A stretch of 64,000 nt of DNA. Origin: Caballeronia novacaledonica. GTDB taxonomy: Bacteria; Pseudomonadota; Gammaproteobacteria; Burkholderiales; Burkholderiaceae. Position 1 is the first letter of the stretch, and every line of letters begins with the position of its first letter. The notes under the pieces are model-generated. The model ran no database searches, had not been told where the DNA came from, and saw only the letters and a list, made by a program, of their open reading frames with translations. This document shows positions 1 through 9,162 of this stretch, piece after piece. The DNA is taken from assembly GCF_900258035.1 (NCBI RefSeq), contig NZ_OGTP01000001.1, positions 372,001-436,000 of the forward strand, read 5' to 3'. Position numbers and translations under genes: made by a program.

Positions 1-310
1 CGATCTCTTCGCCCGCGCGGCCGAAGAGCAGGGCGTCGCCGCCTTTCACGCGCACCACATGCAATCCCTTCTTCGCGTAGCGCTGCATGAGGCGCTGAAT
101 GAACGCTTGCGGCGTCGACTTGCAGCCGCCGCGTTTGCCGACGCGAATCACGCGCGCATGCGGCGCGAGCGTGACGATGTCGGCGTTGGCGAGATCGTCG
201 AGAAGCAGGATGTCGGCGGACGCGAGCGCTTTCGCGGCGCGCAGGGTCAGCAGGTCGATATCGCCGGGACCCGCGCTCAATAGAGTGACTTTGCCTTTGA
301 TGGTGTTCAT
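1..310 (-). CDS. cobA: Uroporphyrinogen-III C-methyltransferase, N-terminal part (runs off window start)
   Basis: SAM-dependent methyltransferase that converts uroporphyrinogen III to precorrin-2, the precursor of siroheme. The visible 103 residues begin MNTIKGKVTLLSAGPGDIDL, with the family's GPGD SAM-binding loop near residues 14-17, and continue to RVKGGDALLFGRAGEEI, the second conserved GGDP-like block (here GGDA) followed by FGRAGEE. The ATG at 308-310 is the clear start; the gene continues past base 1. It diverges from the nitrate assimilation operon, and because both the NirB siroheme centre and this product belong to one pathway, a dedicated copy for nitrite reductase is likely. The alternative, a cobalamin-pathway copy, cannot be excluded without the 3' part. 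Confidence 0.88.
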   Translation of the reverse strand, partial: MNTIKGKVTLLSAGPGDIDLLTLRAAKALASADILLLDDLANADIVTLAPHARVIRVGKRGGCKSTPQAFIQRLMQRYAKKGLHVVRVKGGDALLFGRAGEEI

Positions 311-602
311 CGTTGCTTACCTGTCCTGTGGGCGCATCGGCGCGGCAAACGCCGATAGCGTCCGCTCGTGTCGCTGCACGATGGGGACGCCTTTGTCCTT
401 GCTCTTCCGATTCGAGAGGCCGCGAACGCCGTTGCCCGCAGTGCTTTTATCAATGCAATAAGCGGGCCATTGTGCGAAAACGGTTGCAGAAGCGATGTTC
501 ATCGCACCGCCCTTGTGCGCGAACGCGGCATACGGCACCGCTTCGGCGCGAGCGTGCGTCGTTCGAGTGACGAAGGGATTAACCGGTTCGTACAGAACCC
601 GC

Positions 603-617
603 GCACGTCAACAGTGC
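603..617. promoter_or_regulatory. NtrC-like binding site, distal
   Basis: GCAC at 603-606 and GTGC at 614-617 separated by seven bases, matching the GCAC-N7-GTGC dyad of NtrC enhancer sites. It is centred about 155 bases upstream of the predicted transcription start and 21 bases from the next dyad, so both would sit on the same face of the helix. Confidence 0.6.
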
Positions 618-623
618 TGCGTC

Positions 624-638
624 GCACCATCGCTGTGC
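624..638. promoter_or_regulatory. NtrC-like binding site, proximal
   Basis: GCAC at 624-627 and GTGC at 635-638 with seven bases between. It is the second copy of the dyad, two helical turns from the first, about 134 bases upstream of the predicted start; this is the usual range for NtrC enhancers such as those of glnA. Confidence 0.6.
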
Positions 639-738
639 CCGTCTGCATCGAAACGCGCCGCGATGCGCGTGCGCACACGTAGTGCATGTATTCCGCAAAG
701 CCATATGCATCGGGGATTTCAAGCCGATGCGCAATGCA

Positions 739-754
739 TGGCACAGCCCTTGCC
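739..754 (+). promoter_or_regulatory. Sigma-54 (-24/-12) promoter for the nitrate operon
   Basis: TGGCACAGCCCTTGCC carries the invariant GG at -24 and GC at -12 with the correct spacing (TGGCAC-N5-TTGC). Transcription would start near 764, about 135 bases before narK. Together with the two upstream dyads it predicts RpoN- and NtrC-dependent induction under nitrogen limitation. Confidence 0.8.
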
Positions 755-898
755 TTATGTCTCGCCATCGGATCAACGGCGATCCGCCCTGAATACAGCG
801 CCCGGCACGTGAATATGTGCGGGCATCGGACAACGGCGTCCCCCGCATCGGCTTCCCGGTCGAATGCGCGGGACGCCTTTCTTTTTTGCGGAAAGACG

Positions 899-2224
899 AT
901 GGACAAAGCCACCCGGATCGATCTCTTCAGCATGCGCAGCGCGCCGATGCGCGCCTTCCATCTCACGTGGATGGCGTTCTTCGTGTGCTTCTTCGCGTGG
1001 TTCGCCTGCGCGCCGCTGATGCCGCTCATCAAGCGCGAGTATGGCCTCACTGCGGATCAGGTCGCCAACATCAACATCGCGGCCGTCGCCGTGACGATTC
1101 TGGTGCGCCTCGTCGTCGGTCCGATGTGCGATCGCTTCGGACCGCGCAAGGTGTACAGCGCGCTGCTGCTCGCCGGTTCGGCGCCCGTGCTCGGCGCGGC
1201 GCTTTCGACGGGCTACGACAGCTTCCTCTGGTGCCGTCTCGCGATCGGCGCGATCGGCGCGAGCTTCGTCATCACGCAGTACCACACGTCGGTGATGTTC
1301 GCGCCGAACGTCGTCGGCACCGCGAACGCGACGACCGCCGGCTGGGGCAACGCTGGCGCGGGCGCCGCGCAGGCGATCATTCCGCTCTTCGTCGCGGCCG
1401 CGATCGCGCTCGGCACGGGCGAAGCATCGGCATGGCGCGTCGCGCTCATCGTGCCGGGCATCGCGATGCCGGTGATGGCGTTCTTCTACTGGCGCTATAC
1501 GCAGGACTGTCCGCAGGGTGATTTCGCGACGCTGCGCCGCGCGGGCATCGCCATCGACGGCGGCAAGAAGGGCGGCTGGCAGAGCTTCCTCACCGCATGC
1601 GCGAACTATCGCGTGTGGATGTTGTTCGTGACGTACGGCGCGTGCTTCGGCGTCGAAGTGTTCATCCACAACATGGCGGCGGTGTACTACGTCGATCACT
1701 TCAATCTCACGCTCGGTCAGGCGGGCATGGCGGCGGGCAGCTTCGGCCTGCTCGCGCTCTTCGCGCGCGCGCTCGGCGGCTGGCTTTCCGATAAAGCGGC
1801 GGCGAAGAAAGGCCTCGATATCCGCGCGACGCTGCTCTTCGCGCTGATCGCGGGCGAAGGCATCGGTCTCTATGCCTTCGCGCATGCGTCGAGCGTCGTG
1901 CTCGCGATCGTCGCGATGCTGACGTTCGGTCTCTTCACGCATATGGCGTGCGGCGCGACGTACGCGCTGGTTCCGTTCATCGATCGCAAGGCGCTCGGCG
2001 GCGTGGCCGGCGTGATCGGCGCGGGCGGCAACGTCGGCGCGGTCGCGGCGGGCTTTCTGATGAAGGGACTCGGCAACGCGCAGGCGACGCTCTCGATGCT
2101 CGGCGTGGTCGTCGCGGGCACGGCGCTGTGCGCGCTCGCGGTGCGTTTCTCGCCCGAACACAAGGCACGCGAGGCGGCGTTGCGCGAAAGCGCGCTCGCA
2201 GCCAACAACGTCATTGCGAACTGA
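899..2224 (+). CDS. narK: NarK-type nitrate/nitrite transporter (MFS, NNP family)
   Basis: Inner-membrane major facilitator of 441 residues that imports nitrate. Two glycine-rich nitrate signature stretches are visible: GWGNAGAGAAQAI in the first half and GVAGVIGAGGNVGAVAAGF in the second. The cytoplasmic loop VRLVVGPMCDRFGPRK is the MFS loop 2-3 motif. The ATG at 899 is preferred over an upstream in-frame start because the hydrophilic extension has no homology-like character and GGAAAG precedes 899. It is the first gene behind the sigma-54 promoter and is followed 12 bases later by nirB, so substrate entry and reduction are co-transcribed. Direction (nitrate uptake rather than nitrite export) is inferred from the assimilatory context. 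Confidence 0.9.
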   Translation: MDKATRIDLFSMRSAPMRAFHLTWMAFFVCFFAWFACAPLMPLIKREYGLTADQVANINIAAVAVTILVRLVVGPMCDRFGPRKVYSALLLAGSAPVLGAALSTGYDSFLWCRLAIGAIGASFVITQYHTSVMFAPNVVGTANATTAGWGNAGAGAAQAIIPLFVAAAIALGTGEASAWRVALIVPGIAMPVMAFFYWRYTQDCPQGDFATLRRAGIAIDGGKKGGWQSFLTACANYRVWMLFVTYGACFGVEVFIHNMAAVYYVDHFNLTLGQAGMAAGSFGLLALFARALGGWLSDKAAAKKGLDIRATLLFALIAGEGIGLYAFAHASSVVLAIVAMLTFGLFTHMACGATYALVPFIDRKALGGVAGVIGAGGNVGAVAAGFLMKGLGNAQATLSMLGVVVAGTALCALAVRFSPEHKAREAALRESALAANNVIAN

Positions 2225-2236
2225 AAAGGCATCCTA

Positions 2237-4759
2237 ATGAAAATCGTCGTCATCGGGCACGGCATGGTCGGCCACAAGTTCCTCGAATGTCTCGCCGGGA
2301 GCGGCAACGAAGCGCTCGACGTGACGGTGCTGTGTGAAGAACCGCGCGCCGCGTATGACCGCGTGCATCTGACCGAATTCTTCACAGGCAAGAGCGCGGA
2401 TGAACTTTCGCTCGTCGAAGCAGGCTTTTTCGAGCGTTCGGGCTATGGATTGAAGCTGAACGCGCGCGCCGTTTCGATCGATCGCGCGGCGCGCACCGTC
2501 AGCGCTTCGACCGGCGCGGTGCTGAGCTACGACAAGCTCGTGCTCGCGACCGGTTCCTATCCGTTCGTGCCGCCCATCGACGGCAAGGATCGCGAGGGCT
2601 GCTTCGTGTATCGCACGATCGAGGATCTCGAAGCCATGCAAGCCTTCGGCGCGCGCGCGAAGACGGGCACGGTGGTCGGCGGCGGTCTGCTCGGTCTCGA
2701 AGCGGCAAAGGCATTGCGCGACATGGGGCTCGAAACGCATGTGATCGAATTCGCACCGCGCCTGATGGCCGTGCAGGTCGATGACGGCGGCGGCCGCGTA
2801 TTGCGCGCAAAGATCGAAGAGCTCGGCGTTACGGTGCATACCGGCAAGAACACGCTTGCGATCGTCGAAGGCGAAGGCGCGGTCAACCGCATGAACTTCG
2901 CCGACGACACGCATCTCGACACCGACATGATCGTGTTCTCCGCGGGCATTCGTCCGCGTGACGACATCGCGCGCGCCGCGGGCCTTACGATCGGCGCGCG
3001 TGGCGGCATCGTGATCGACGACGCCTGCCGCACGAGCGATGCCGACATCTTCGCCATTGGCGAATGCGCGCTGTGGAAAGGGCAGTTGTTCGGCCTCGTT
3101 GCGCCCGGCTACGACATGGCGCGCATCGTCGCGAAGCAGATCATCGGCGAGGAAGCGGCGTTCGCGGGCGCGGACATGAGCACGAAGCTCAAGCTGATGG
3201 GTGTCGATGTCGCGAGCATCGGCGATGCGCACGGCAAGACGCCCGGCAGCCGCACGTATCAGTACAGCGACGAGCGCCGCCAGGTCTACAAGAAGATCGT
3301 CGTGTCCGATTGCGGCAAATTTCTGCTGGGCGGCGTGATGGTCGGCGATGCGAGCGAATACGGCACGCTGCTGCAGATGATGCTGAACAGGATCGAGTTG
3401 CCCGAAGCGCCGGAGTTTCTCATCCTCCCGCAAAGCGATGGCAAGGCGAAGCCTGCGCTCGGCGTCGAAGCATTGCCCGACGGCGCGCAGATCTGTTCGT
3501 GCAACAACGTGAGCAAGGCGGAAATTTGCGCGGCCGTTTGCGCGGGCGCGACGAGCATCGGCGCGATCAAGTCGTCGTGCAAGGCGGGCGCGTCGTGCGG
3601 CGGCTGCGTGCCGCTCGTCACGCAGGTGATGAAGTCGGAGATGAAGCGGCAAGGTCTCGCCGTGAACAATCATCTGTGCGAGCACTTCCCGTATTCGCGT
3701 CAGGAGCTTTATCACATCGCGCGCGTGGAAGGGCATCGCACGTTCGCTGCGCTGCTCGCGAAGCACGGCAAGGGGCGCGGCTGCGATATCTGCAAGCCGG
3801 CGGTCGCGAGCATTCTCGCATCGTGCTGGAACGAATTCGTGCTGAAGAAGGAACACGCGAGCCTGCAGGATTCGAACGACTACTACCTCGCGAACATTCA
3901 GCGCGATGGCACGTATAGCGTCGTGCCGCGCATGCCGGGCGGCGAAGTGACGCCCGACGGACTGATCGCGGTCGGGCAGGTCGCGAAGAAGTACGGCCTC
4001 TATACGAAGATCACGGGCGGCCAGCGTGTCGACATGTTCGGCGCGCGTGTCGAGCAGTTGCCGTTCATCTGGGAGGAGCTCATCGCGGCGGGCTTCGAGT
4101 CGGGTCATGCGTATGGCAAGGCGCTGCGCACGGTGAAGTCGTGCGTCGGCTCGACATGGTGCCGCTTCGGCGTCGGCGATTCGGTCGGTCTCGCGATCGA
4201 ACTGGAGAATCGCTACAAGGGCCTGCGCACGCCGCACAAGATCAAGTTCGGCGTGTCGGGCTGCACGCGCGAATGTGCCGAAGCGCAAGGCAAGGACGTC
4301 GGCGTGATCGCGACGGAAAAAGGCTGGAACCTTTACGTCTGCGGCAACGGCGGCATGAAGCCGCGTCACGCCGAACTCATCGCGTCCGATCTCGATCACG
4401 ACACGCTCGTGCGTTACATCGACCGCTTCCTGATGTTCTACGTGCGCACGGCGGATCGCCTGCAACGCACGAGCGTGTGGCGCGACAACCTCGAAGGCGG
4501 CCTCGATTATCTGATCGACGTGGTCATCAACGACACGCTCGATATCGCCGCCGAACTCGAAGCGGAGATGCAGCTCGTCGTCGATACGTACGAGGACGAG
4601 TGGAAGAAAGCCGTCACCGATCCGCAGACGCGCAGGCGCTTCCGCCACTTCGTCAACAGCGATGCGGGCGATGCGAACGTGACCTTCGTGGAAGAGCGCG
4701 GCCAGATTCGTCCGGCCACGCTGGAAGAACGCAAGTCGAAGCTCGTTGAAACCGTTTAA
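2237..4759 (+). CDS. nirB: Assimilatory nitrite reductase [NAD(P)H], large subunit
   Basis: Cytoplasmic siroheme enzyme of 840 residues that reduces nitrite to ammonium with NAD(P)H. Order of domains: FAD/NAD(P)-binding oxidoreductase (GHGMVGHKF at 8-16; GGGLLGLEAA near 150), a BFD-type [2Fe-2S] domain (CSCNNV near 417, then CKAGASCGGC), a ferredoxin-like region and the siroheme/[4Fe-4S] domain with Cys636, Cys642, Cys676 and Cys680 in the C-X5-C...C-X3-C pattern. Length matches the family. AAAAGG lies seven bases before the ATG. nirD follows after 18 bases, giving the usual NirBD pair. Confidence 0.97.
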   Translation: MKIVVIGHGMVGHKFLECLAGSGNEALDVTVLCEEPRAAYDRVHLTEFFTGKSADELSLVEAGFFERSGYGLKLNARAVSIDRAARTVSASTGAVLSYDKLVLATGSYPFVPPIDGKDREGCFVYRTIEDLEAMQAFGARAKTGTVVGGGLLGLEAAKALRDMGLETHVIEFAPRLMAVQVDDGGGRVLRAKIEELGVTVHTGKNTLAIVEGEGAVNRMNFADDTHLDTDMIVFSAGIRPRDDIARAAGLTIGARGGIVIDDACRTSDADIFAIGECALWKGQLFGLVAPGYDMARIVAKQIIGEEAAFAGADMSTKLKLMGVDVASIGDAHGKTPGSRTYQYSDERRQVYKKIVVSDCGKFLLGGVMVGDASEYGTLLQMMLNRIELPEAPEFLILPQSDGKAKPALGVEALPDGAQICSCNNVSKAEICAAVCAGATSIGAIKSSCKAGASCGGCVPLVTQVMKSEMKRQGLAVNNHLCEHFPYSRQELYHIARVEGHRTFAALLAKHGKGRGCDICKPAVASILASCWNEFVLKKEHASLQDSNDYYLANIQRDGTYSVVPRMPGGEVTPDGLIAVGQVAKKYGLYTKITGGQRVDMFGARVEQLPFIWEELIAAGFESGHAYGKALRTVKSCVGSTWCRFGVGDSVGLAIELENRYKGLRTPHKIKFGVSGCTRECAEAQGKDVGVIATEKGWNLYVCGNGGMKPRHAELIASDLDHDTLVRYIDRFLMFYVRTADRLQRTSVWRDNLEGGLDYLIDVVINDTLDIAAELEAEMQLVVDTYEDEWKKAVTDPQTRRRFRHFVNSDAGDANVTFVEERGQIRPATLEERKSKLVETV

Positions 4760-4777
4760 TGCACCGGGAGAAGGATC

Positions 4778-5122
4778 GTGAACGAACGCATCGAACAGGA
4801 CTGGACCGCCGTGTGCGAACTCAGCGATATCGTGCCGGACACAGGCGTCTGCGCGCTCGTGAAGGGCACGCAGGTCGCGGTGTTTCATCTCGCGGGTGAA
4901 GACTCGGCCGTCTACGCAATCGATAACTACGATCCGCATTCGCAAGCGGCCGTACTGTCGCGCGGCATCGTCGGGAATCTGGGCGAGCGCATCGTCGTCG
5001 CATCGCCGATCTATAAGCAGCACTTCGATCTGCGCACCGGCGAATGCATTGAAACGCCCGGGCTTTCCGTGAGCGCGTATCGCGCGAAGGTCGCGGGCGG
5101 CAAGGTGTGGGTCGCGGCATGA
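4778..5122 (+). CDS. nirD: Nitrite reductase small subunit
   Basis: Rieske-fold subunit of 114 residues that partners NirB. It starts with GTG behind a GGGAGAAGG ribosome binding site. It has the NirD hallmarks SRGIVGN and SPIYKQHFDL, with TGEC near the C-terminus, but the cluster ligands of true Rieske proteins are absent, as in the NirD family generally: NYDPHS replaces the Cys-X-His pair. Its TGA overlaps the ATG of the next gene, implying translational coupling between the nitrite and nitrate reductase parts of the operon. Confidence 0.95.
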   Translation: MNERIEQDWTAVCELSDIVPDTGVCALVKGTQVAVFHLAGEDSAVYAIDNYDPHSQAAVLSRGIVGNLGERIVVASPIYKQHFDLRTGECIETPGLSVSAYRAKVAGGKVWVAA

Positions 5123-6390
5123 AGACCGAATATGCGGTCGCGGGCATGGCCTCGCTGAGCGATGTCGTGCCGCGCCAGCGCCTCGTCGTCATCGGCAACG
5201 GCATGGCGGGCATGCGCACGGTCGAGGAACTGCTCAAGATCGCGCCGAGTCTGTACGACATCACCGTGTTCGGCGCCGAGCCGTACGGCAACTACAACCG
5301 CATTCTGTTGTCGCCGGTGCTCGCGGGCGAGAAGTCCGTCGACGACATCATTCTCAATACGCGCGAGTGGTACGACGCGAACGGCATCAAACTGCATGCG
5401 GGCGACGCGGTCATCGAAATCGATCGCGGGCGGCGCATCGTCCGTTCGCAGAAGGGCGTCGAGGCGCGTTACGACCGCCTGCTGATCGCGACCGGCTCGA
5501 AGCCGTTCATCATTTCCGTGCCCGGTTGCGATCTCCCCGGCGTGATCGCGTTCAGAGACATTCAGGATGTCGAAACGATGCTGGAGGCGGCGCGAGATCA
5601 TCGTCATGCGGTGATTATCGGCGGCGGCCTGCTCGGGCTCGAAGCGGCCAATGGCTTGCAGCGCCAGGGCATGTCGGTGACCGTCGTGCATTCGAGCGAA
5701 AGCCTGATGGATCGTCAACTCGATGCGACCGCTTCCGCGCTGCTCAGGCGTTCGCTCGAAGCAAAGGGCCTGCGTTTCGCGATGGCTGCGCAGACGACCG
5801 AAATCATCGGCGAGGACCGCGTGCGCGCGGTGCGTTTCGCGGACGGCACGCAGATCGACGCGGACCTCGTCGTGATGACGGCGGGCGTGCGGCCCAACAT
5901 CGCGCTCGCGAAAGAAGCCGGTTTGCATTGCGAGCGCGCGATCGTCGTCGACGACACGTTGCAGACCTTCGATCCGCGCGTCTATGCGGTGGGCGAATGC
6001 GTGCAGCATCGTTCGGCGACGTTCGGTCTCGTCGCACCGATCTGGGATCAGGCGCGCGTGGCGGGCGCGCATCTCGCGGGCGCGGGGCATCGCCGCTATG
6101 TGCAGCGCGCGACCGCGACCAAGCTGAAGGTGACGGGCGTCGATCTGTATTCGGCGGGCGATTTCATCGGCGGCGACGACAGCGAGGATGTCGTACTGCG
6201 CGATCCGCGCCGTGGCGTCTACAAGCGTCTCGTGTTGCAGGCGGGACGGCTGATCGGCGCGGTGTTGTATGGCGACGTGAAAGACGGCGGCTGGTACTTC
6301 GATCTGATTCAGCGCCGCACGGACGTATCGCATCTGCGCGGGAAATTGCTGTTCGGCAAGGCGCTTTGCGAAAGTGAGATTTCAAATTGA
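5119..6390 (+). CDS. nasB: FAD-dependent NAD(P)H reductase, nitrate reductase electron-transfer subunit
   Basis: Pyridine-nucleotide disulphide oxidoreductase-like flavoprotein of about 423 residues, related to the N-terminal half of NirB. The FAD site is VVIGNGMAGMRTVEEL near the start; the NAD(P) site is IIGGGLLGLEAANGL near residue 175; AVGECVQH is the FAD-closing motif. In bacterial assimilatory systems such proteins pass electrons from NAD(P)H to NasA. The ATG at 5119 overlaps the nirD stop as ATGA and is preferred over the upstream in-frame start. Its own TGA overlaps the TTG start of nasA, so the pair is almost certainly co-translated. It has no BFD cluster domain of its own; the cluster sits on NasA. 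Confidence 0.85.
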   Translation: MKTEYAVAGMASLSDVVPRQRLVVIGNGMAGMRTVEELLKIAPSLYDITVFGAEPYGNYNRILLSPVLAGEKSVDDIILNTREWYDANGIKLHAGDAVIEIDRGRRIVRSQKGVEARYDRLLIATGSKPFIISVPGCDLPGVIAFRDIQDVETMLEAARDHRHAVIIGGGLLGLEAANGLQRQGMSVTVVHSSESLMDRQLDATASALLRRSLEAKGLRFAMAAQTTEIIGEDRVRAVRFADGTQIDADLVVMTAGVRPNIALAKEAGLHCERAIVVDDTLQTFDPRVYAVGECVQHRSATFGLVAPIWDQARVAGAHLAGAGHRRYVQRATATKLKVTGVDLYSAGDFIGGDDSEDVVLRDPRRGVYKRLVLQAGRLIGAVLYGDVKDGGWYFDLIQRRTDVSHLRGKLLFGKALCESEISN

Positions 6391-9113
6391 GCATTCCCAT
6401 CGTTCCGGTTTCGGTAAAGACCACGTGCCCTTACTGCGGCGTCGGCTGCGGCGTGAAAGCGACGCCCAGGACTGCAATCGAAGTCGCGATTTCCGGCGAT
6501 GAAGCGCATCCGTCGAACTTCGGACGTCTGTGCGTGAAGGGCTCGGCGCTCGGCGAAACGGTCGGACCCGAAGGGCGTCTGCTCGCGCCCAAGCTACGCG
6601 ACAGGCATAACGGTTCGCTATCCGAAATATCATGGGATAACGCGATCGACACGGTCGCGAACGGCTTTTCGCGCATCATCGCGGAGCATGGTCCGGAGGC
6701 GGTCGCGTTGTATGTGTCGGGCCAGTTGCTGACCGAGGACTATTACGTCGCCAACAAGCTGATGAAAGGCTATATCGGCAGCGCGAACATCGATACGAAT
6801 TCGCGGCTGTGCATGTCGTCGTCGGTGGCGGGGCACAAGCGCGCATTCGGCGAAGACCTCGTGCCGATGAATTACGAAGATCTCGAACTCGCGGACCTCG
6901 TCGTGCTGGTGGGATCGAACACGGCGTGGTGCCATCCGATTCTCTTCCAGCGCATCGTGAAGATGAAGGAGAAGCGGCCCGAGATGAAGATCGTCGTGAT
7001 CGATCCGCGCCATACCGCGACGTGCGAAATGGCCGATCTGCATCTGCCGCTCAAGCCCGGCAGCGACGTGCGGCTCTTCAACGGGCTGCTCGCCTTCCTC
7101 GCGGAACACGGTGCGACCGATGCCGCTTTCGTCGATGCACATACCCGCGGTTTCGACGATGCGCTCACCGCGGCAGGGTCTTCCGATCTCGCGCAAACCG
7201 CGAAGGACTGCAAGCTCGATCAGCATGACCTGATGGCGTTCTATCGGCTGTTCGCACGCACGGAACGTGTGGTGACCGTCTATTCGCAGGGCGTGAATCA
7301 GTCGAGCGCGGGCACGGACAAGGTCAACGGCATCATCAACTGTCATCTCGCGACAGGGCGCATCGGCAAGCCGGGCATGGGGCCGTTTTCTTTCACGGGT
7401 CAGCCCAACGCGATGGGCGGCCGCGAAGTCGGAGGCCTCGCGAATACGCTTGCCGCGCATCTCGAACTCGGTGATCCGCTGCAAGGCGAGATCGTGCAGA
7501 CGTTCTGGAATTCGCCTGCGATCGCGAAACGCGCCGGATTGAAGGCAGTCGAGTTGTTCGATGCAATCGACTCGGGCCGCGTGAAAGCGGTGTGGGTGAT
7601 GGGCACCAATCCGGTCGTGAGCCTGCCCGATGGCGAACGCGTCAAGCGCGCGCTCGAACGATGCGAACTCGTGGTGAGCTCGGACATCATCGAGAAAACC
7701 GATACCAACGCGTTCGCCGACGTGCTGCTGCCCGCACTCGGCTGGGGCGAGAAAGACGGCACCGTGACGAACTCGGAGCGGCGCATCTCGCGCCAGCGCG
7801 CGTTCATTCCGGCGCCGGGCGAGGCGCGCGCGGACTGGCAAATTATCTGCGATGTCGCGCGGCGCATGGGCTTCGAAGGCTTCGATTTCGCGGGTCCGCA
7901 TGAGATCTTCGACGAGCACGCGCGTCTCTCGGCGTATCGCAACGATGCGTCCACAGGCGTGCATCGCGCGTTCAACATAGGCGGGCTGACGGGCCTCGAT
8001 CGCGCGCAATACGACGCGCTGGAGCCGACGCAATGGCCGCTGCGCTCCGTCGAGGAAGGCAGCACCGCGAGGCTCTTCGAAACGCGCCGCTTCAGTCACG
8101 CGGACGGGCGCGCGCGCTTCGTTCCTACCGCGCCGCGCGATCCCGTCAACGCGCCCGACGAAGACTATCCGCTCGTGCTCAACACGGGACGCGTGCGCGA
8201 TCAATGGCACACGATGACGCGCACGGGACGGTCCGCGAAGCTTGCGGGACACATCAGCGAATCGTTCATCGACATGCATCCGCAAGACGCGCTCGCATGC
8301 GGCGTGCGCGAAGGCGAACTGGCGCGCGTGTCGAGCCGCTGGGGTTCCATGATCGCGCGCGTGCAGCACGGCGGCGGCATGCCGCGCGGCAGCGTGTTCG
8401 TGCCGATTCACTGGAACGATCAGGTCGCATCCGATGCCCGCGTCGGTGCGGTGGTCAATCCCGTCGTCGATCCTGTTTCCGGCGAGCCGGAGTTCAAGCA
8501 CACGCCCGTTGCGATCGAAAAATTTCACGTGTCGTGGCACGGCTTTTCGCTGTCTCGCACCGCACCCGATCTCGACCTGGTCACGCACTGGACCCGCGTG
8601 CATGGCGCGCGCCACGTGCGTTACGAAATGGCGGGCCGCAATCGCTTCGATACAGCGCATGGCGATCATCACGAGTGGGCGCGTGCGCTCTTTCATATCG
8701 ACGATCAACACGCGGACTGGATCGAATACGAAGACAAGAGCGCGGGCGTGTATCGCGCGGCGCACGTGGTGGATGAGCGCATCGAGAGTTGCGTGTTCAT
8801 CTCCGAGCGGCCCGATCTGCCCGCGCGCGCATGGCTCGCGACGCTCTTCGACAAGGACCGGCTCGACGACGAAGACCGCGCGAGTCTTCTGCTCGGCCAG
8901 CCTTCGGCCAAAGGCGAGGACACGGGGCCGACCGTGTGCTCGTGCTTCGGCGTCGGACGCACCACGATCTGCAACGCGATCCGCGACAAGGGACTGAAAA
9001 CGGCGGCCGAGATCACGTCGTGTCTGAAGGCGGGCGGCAACTGCGGGTCGTGCGTGCCGGAGCTGAAGAAGCTCGTGGTCGAGACGGAGATGGCGCGGTT
9101 GAGCACGGTCTGA
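6387..9113 (+). CDS. nasA: Assimilatory nitrate reductase, molybdenum catalytic subunit with C-terminal BFD domain
   Basis: Cytoplasmic molybdopterin enzyme of 908 residues reducing nitrate to nitrite. N-terminal [4Fe-4S] ligands are Cys14, Cys17, Cys21 and Cys49; Cys142 in SRLCMSS is the expected molybdenum ligand. No Tat signal is present, as expected for the assimilatory form. The C-terminus carries a BFD-like [2Fe-2S] domain (CSCFGVG ... CLKAGGNCGSC), the docking point for the flavoprotein encoded just upstream. Start is TTG at 6387, overlapping the previous stop by four bases; GAGA precedes it. An intrinsic terminator follows 25 bases after the stop. Confidence 0.95.
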   Translation: MSIPIVPVSVKTTCPYCGVGCGVKATPRTAIEVAISGDEAHPSNFGRLCVKGSALGETVGPEGRLLAPKLRDRHNGSLSEISWDNAIDTVANGFSRIIAEHGPEAVALYVSGQLLTEDYYVANKLMKGYIGSANIDTNSRLCMSSSVAGHKRAFGEDLVPMNYEDLELADLVVLVGSNTAWCHPILFQRIVKMKEKRPEMKIVVIDPRHTATCEMADLHLPLKPGSDVRLFNGLLAFLAEHGATDAAFVDAHTRGFDDALTAAGSSDLAQTAKDCKLDQHDLMAFYRLFARTERVVTVYSQGVNQSSAGTDKVNGIINCHLATGRIGKPGMGPFSFTGQPNAMGGREVGGLANTLAAHLELGDPLQGEIVQTFWNSPAIAKRAGLKAVELFDAIDSGRVKAVWVMGTNPVVSLPDGERVKRALERCELVVSSDIIEKTDTNAFADVLLPALGWGEKDGTVTNSERRISRQRAFIPAPGEARADWQIICDVARRMGFEGFDFAGPHEIFDEHARLSAYRNDASTGVHRAFNIGGLTGLDRAQYDALEPTQWPLRSVEEGSTARLFETRRFSHADGRARFVPTAPRDPVNAPDEDYPLVLNTGRVRDQWHTMTRTGRSAKLAGHISESFIDMHPQDALACGVREGELARVSSRWGSMIARVQHGGGMPRGSVFVPIHWNDQVASDARVGAVVNPVVDPVSGEPEFKHTPVAIEKFHVSWHGFSLSRTAPDLDLVTHWTRVHGARHVRYEMAGRNRFDTAHGDHHEWARALFHIDDQHADWIEYEDKSAGVYRAAHVVDERIESCVFISERPDLPARAWLATLFDKDRLDDEDRASLLLGQPSAKGEDTGPTVCSCFGVGRTTICNAIRDKGLKTAAEITSCLKAGGNCGSCVPELKKLVVETEMARLSTV

Positions 9114-9138
9114 CTTTGTTCGTGTCAATGTTGCAAAT

Positions 9139-9162
9139 ACGGGCGCATGTCGCCCGTTTTTT
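9139..9162 (+). terminator. Intrinsic terminator of the nitrate operon
   Basis: ACGGGCG at 9139-9145 pairs with CGCCCGT at 9151-9157 over a five-base loop and is followed by a run of T. It closes the narK-to-nasA unit. Confidence 0.85.

Larger units (their letters stand above)
311..898. other. Divergent intergenic region between cobA and narK
   Basis: A 588-base region with no convincing gene; the reading frames here lack ribosome binding sites and recognisable products. It holds the regulatory sites listed separately: two NtrC-like dyads and a sigma-54 promoter facing narK. No clear promoter for the leftward cobA gene was identified. Confidence 0.7.

Noticed and set aside
671..686. Third NtrC-like dyad (GCAC ... 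GTGC) near 673-685
   Set aside because: The spacer is five rather than seven bases, which does not fit the NtrC dyad.
2234..5023. A 929-codon minus-strand frame opposite nirB-nirD
   Set aside because: Antisense shadow with biased composition (Arg, Asp, His, Leu) and no ribosome binding site or domain; nirB is certain on the plus strand.
4778..5122. NirD as a Rieske iron-sulphur protein
   Set aside because: The Cys/His ligands are absent; the family keeps the fold without the cluster, so no iron-sulphur claim is made.
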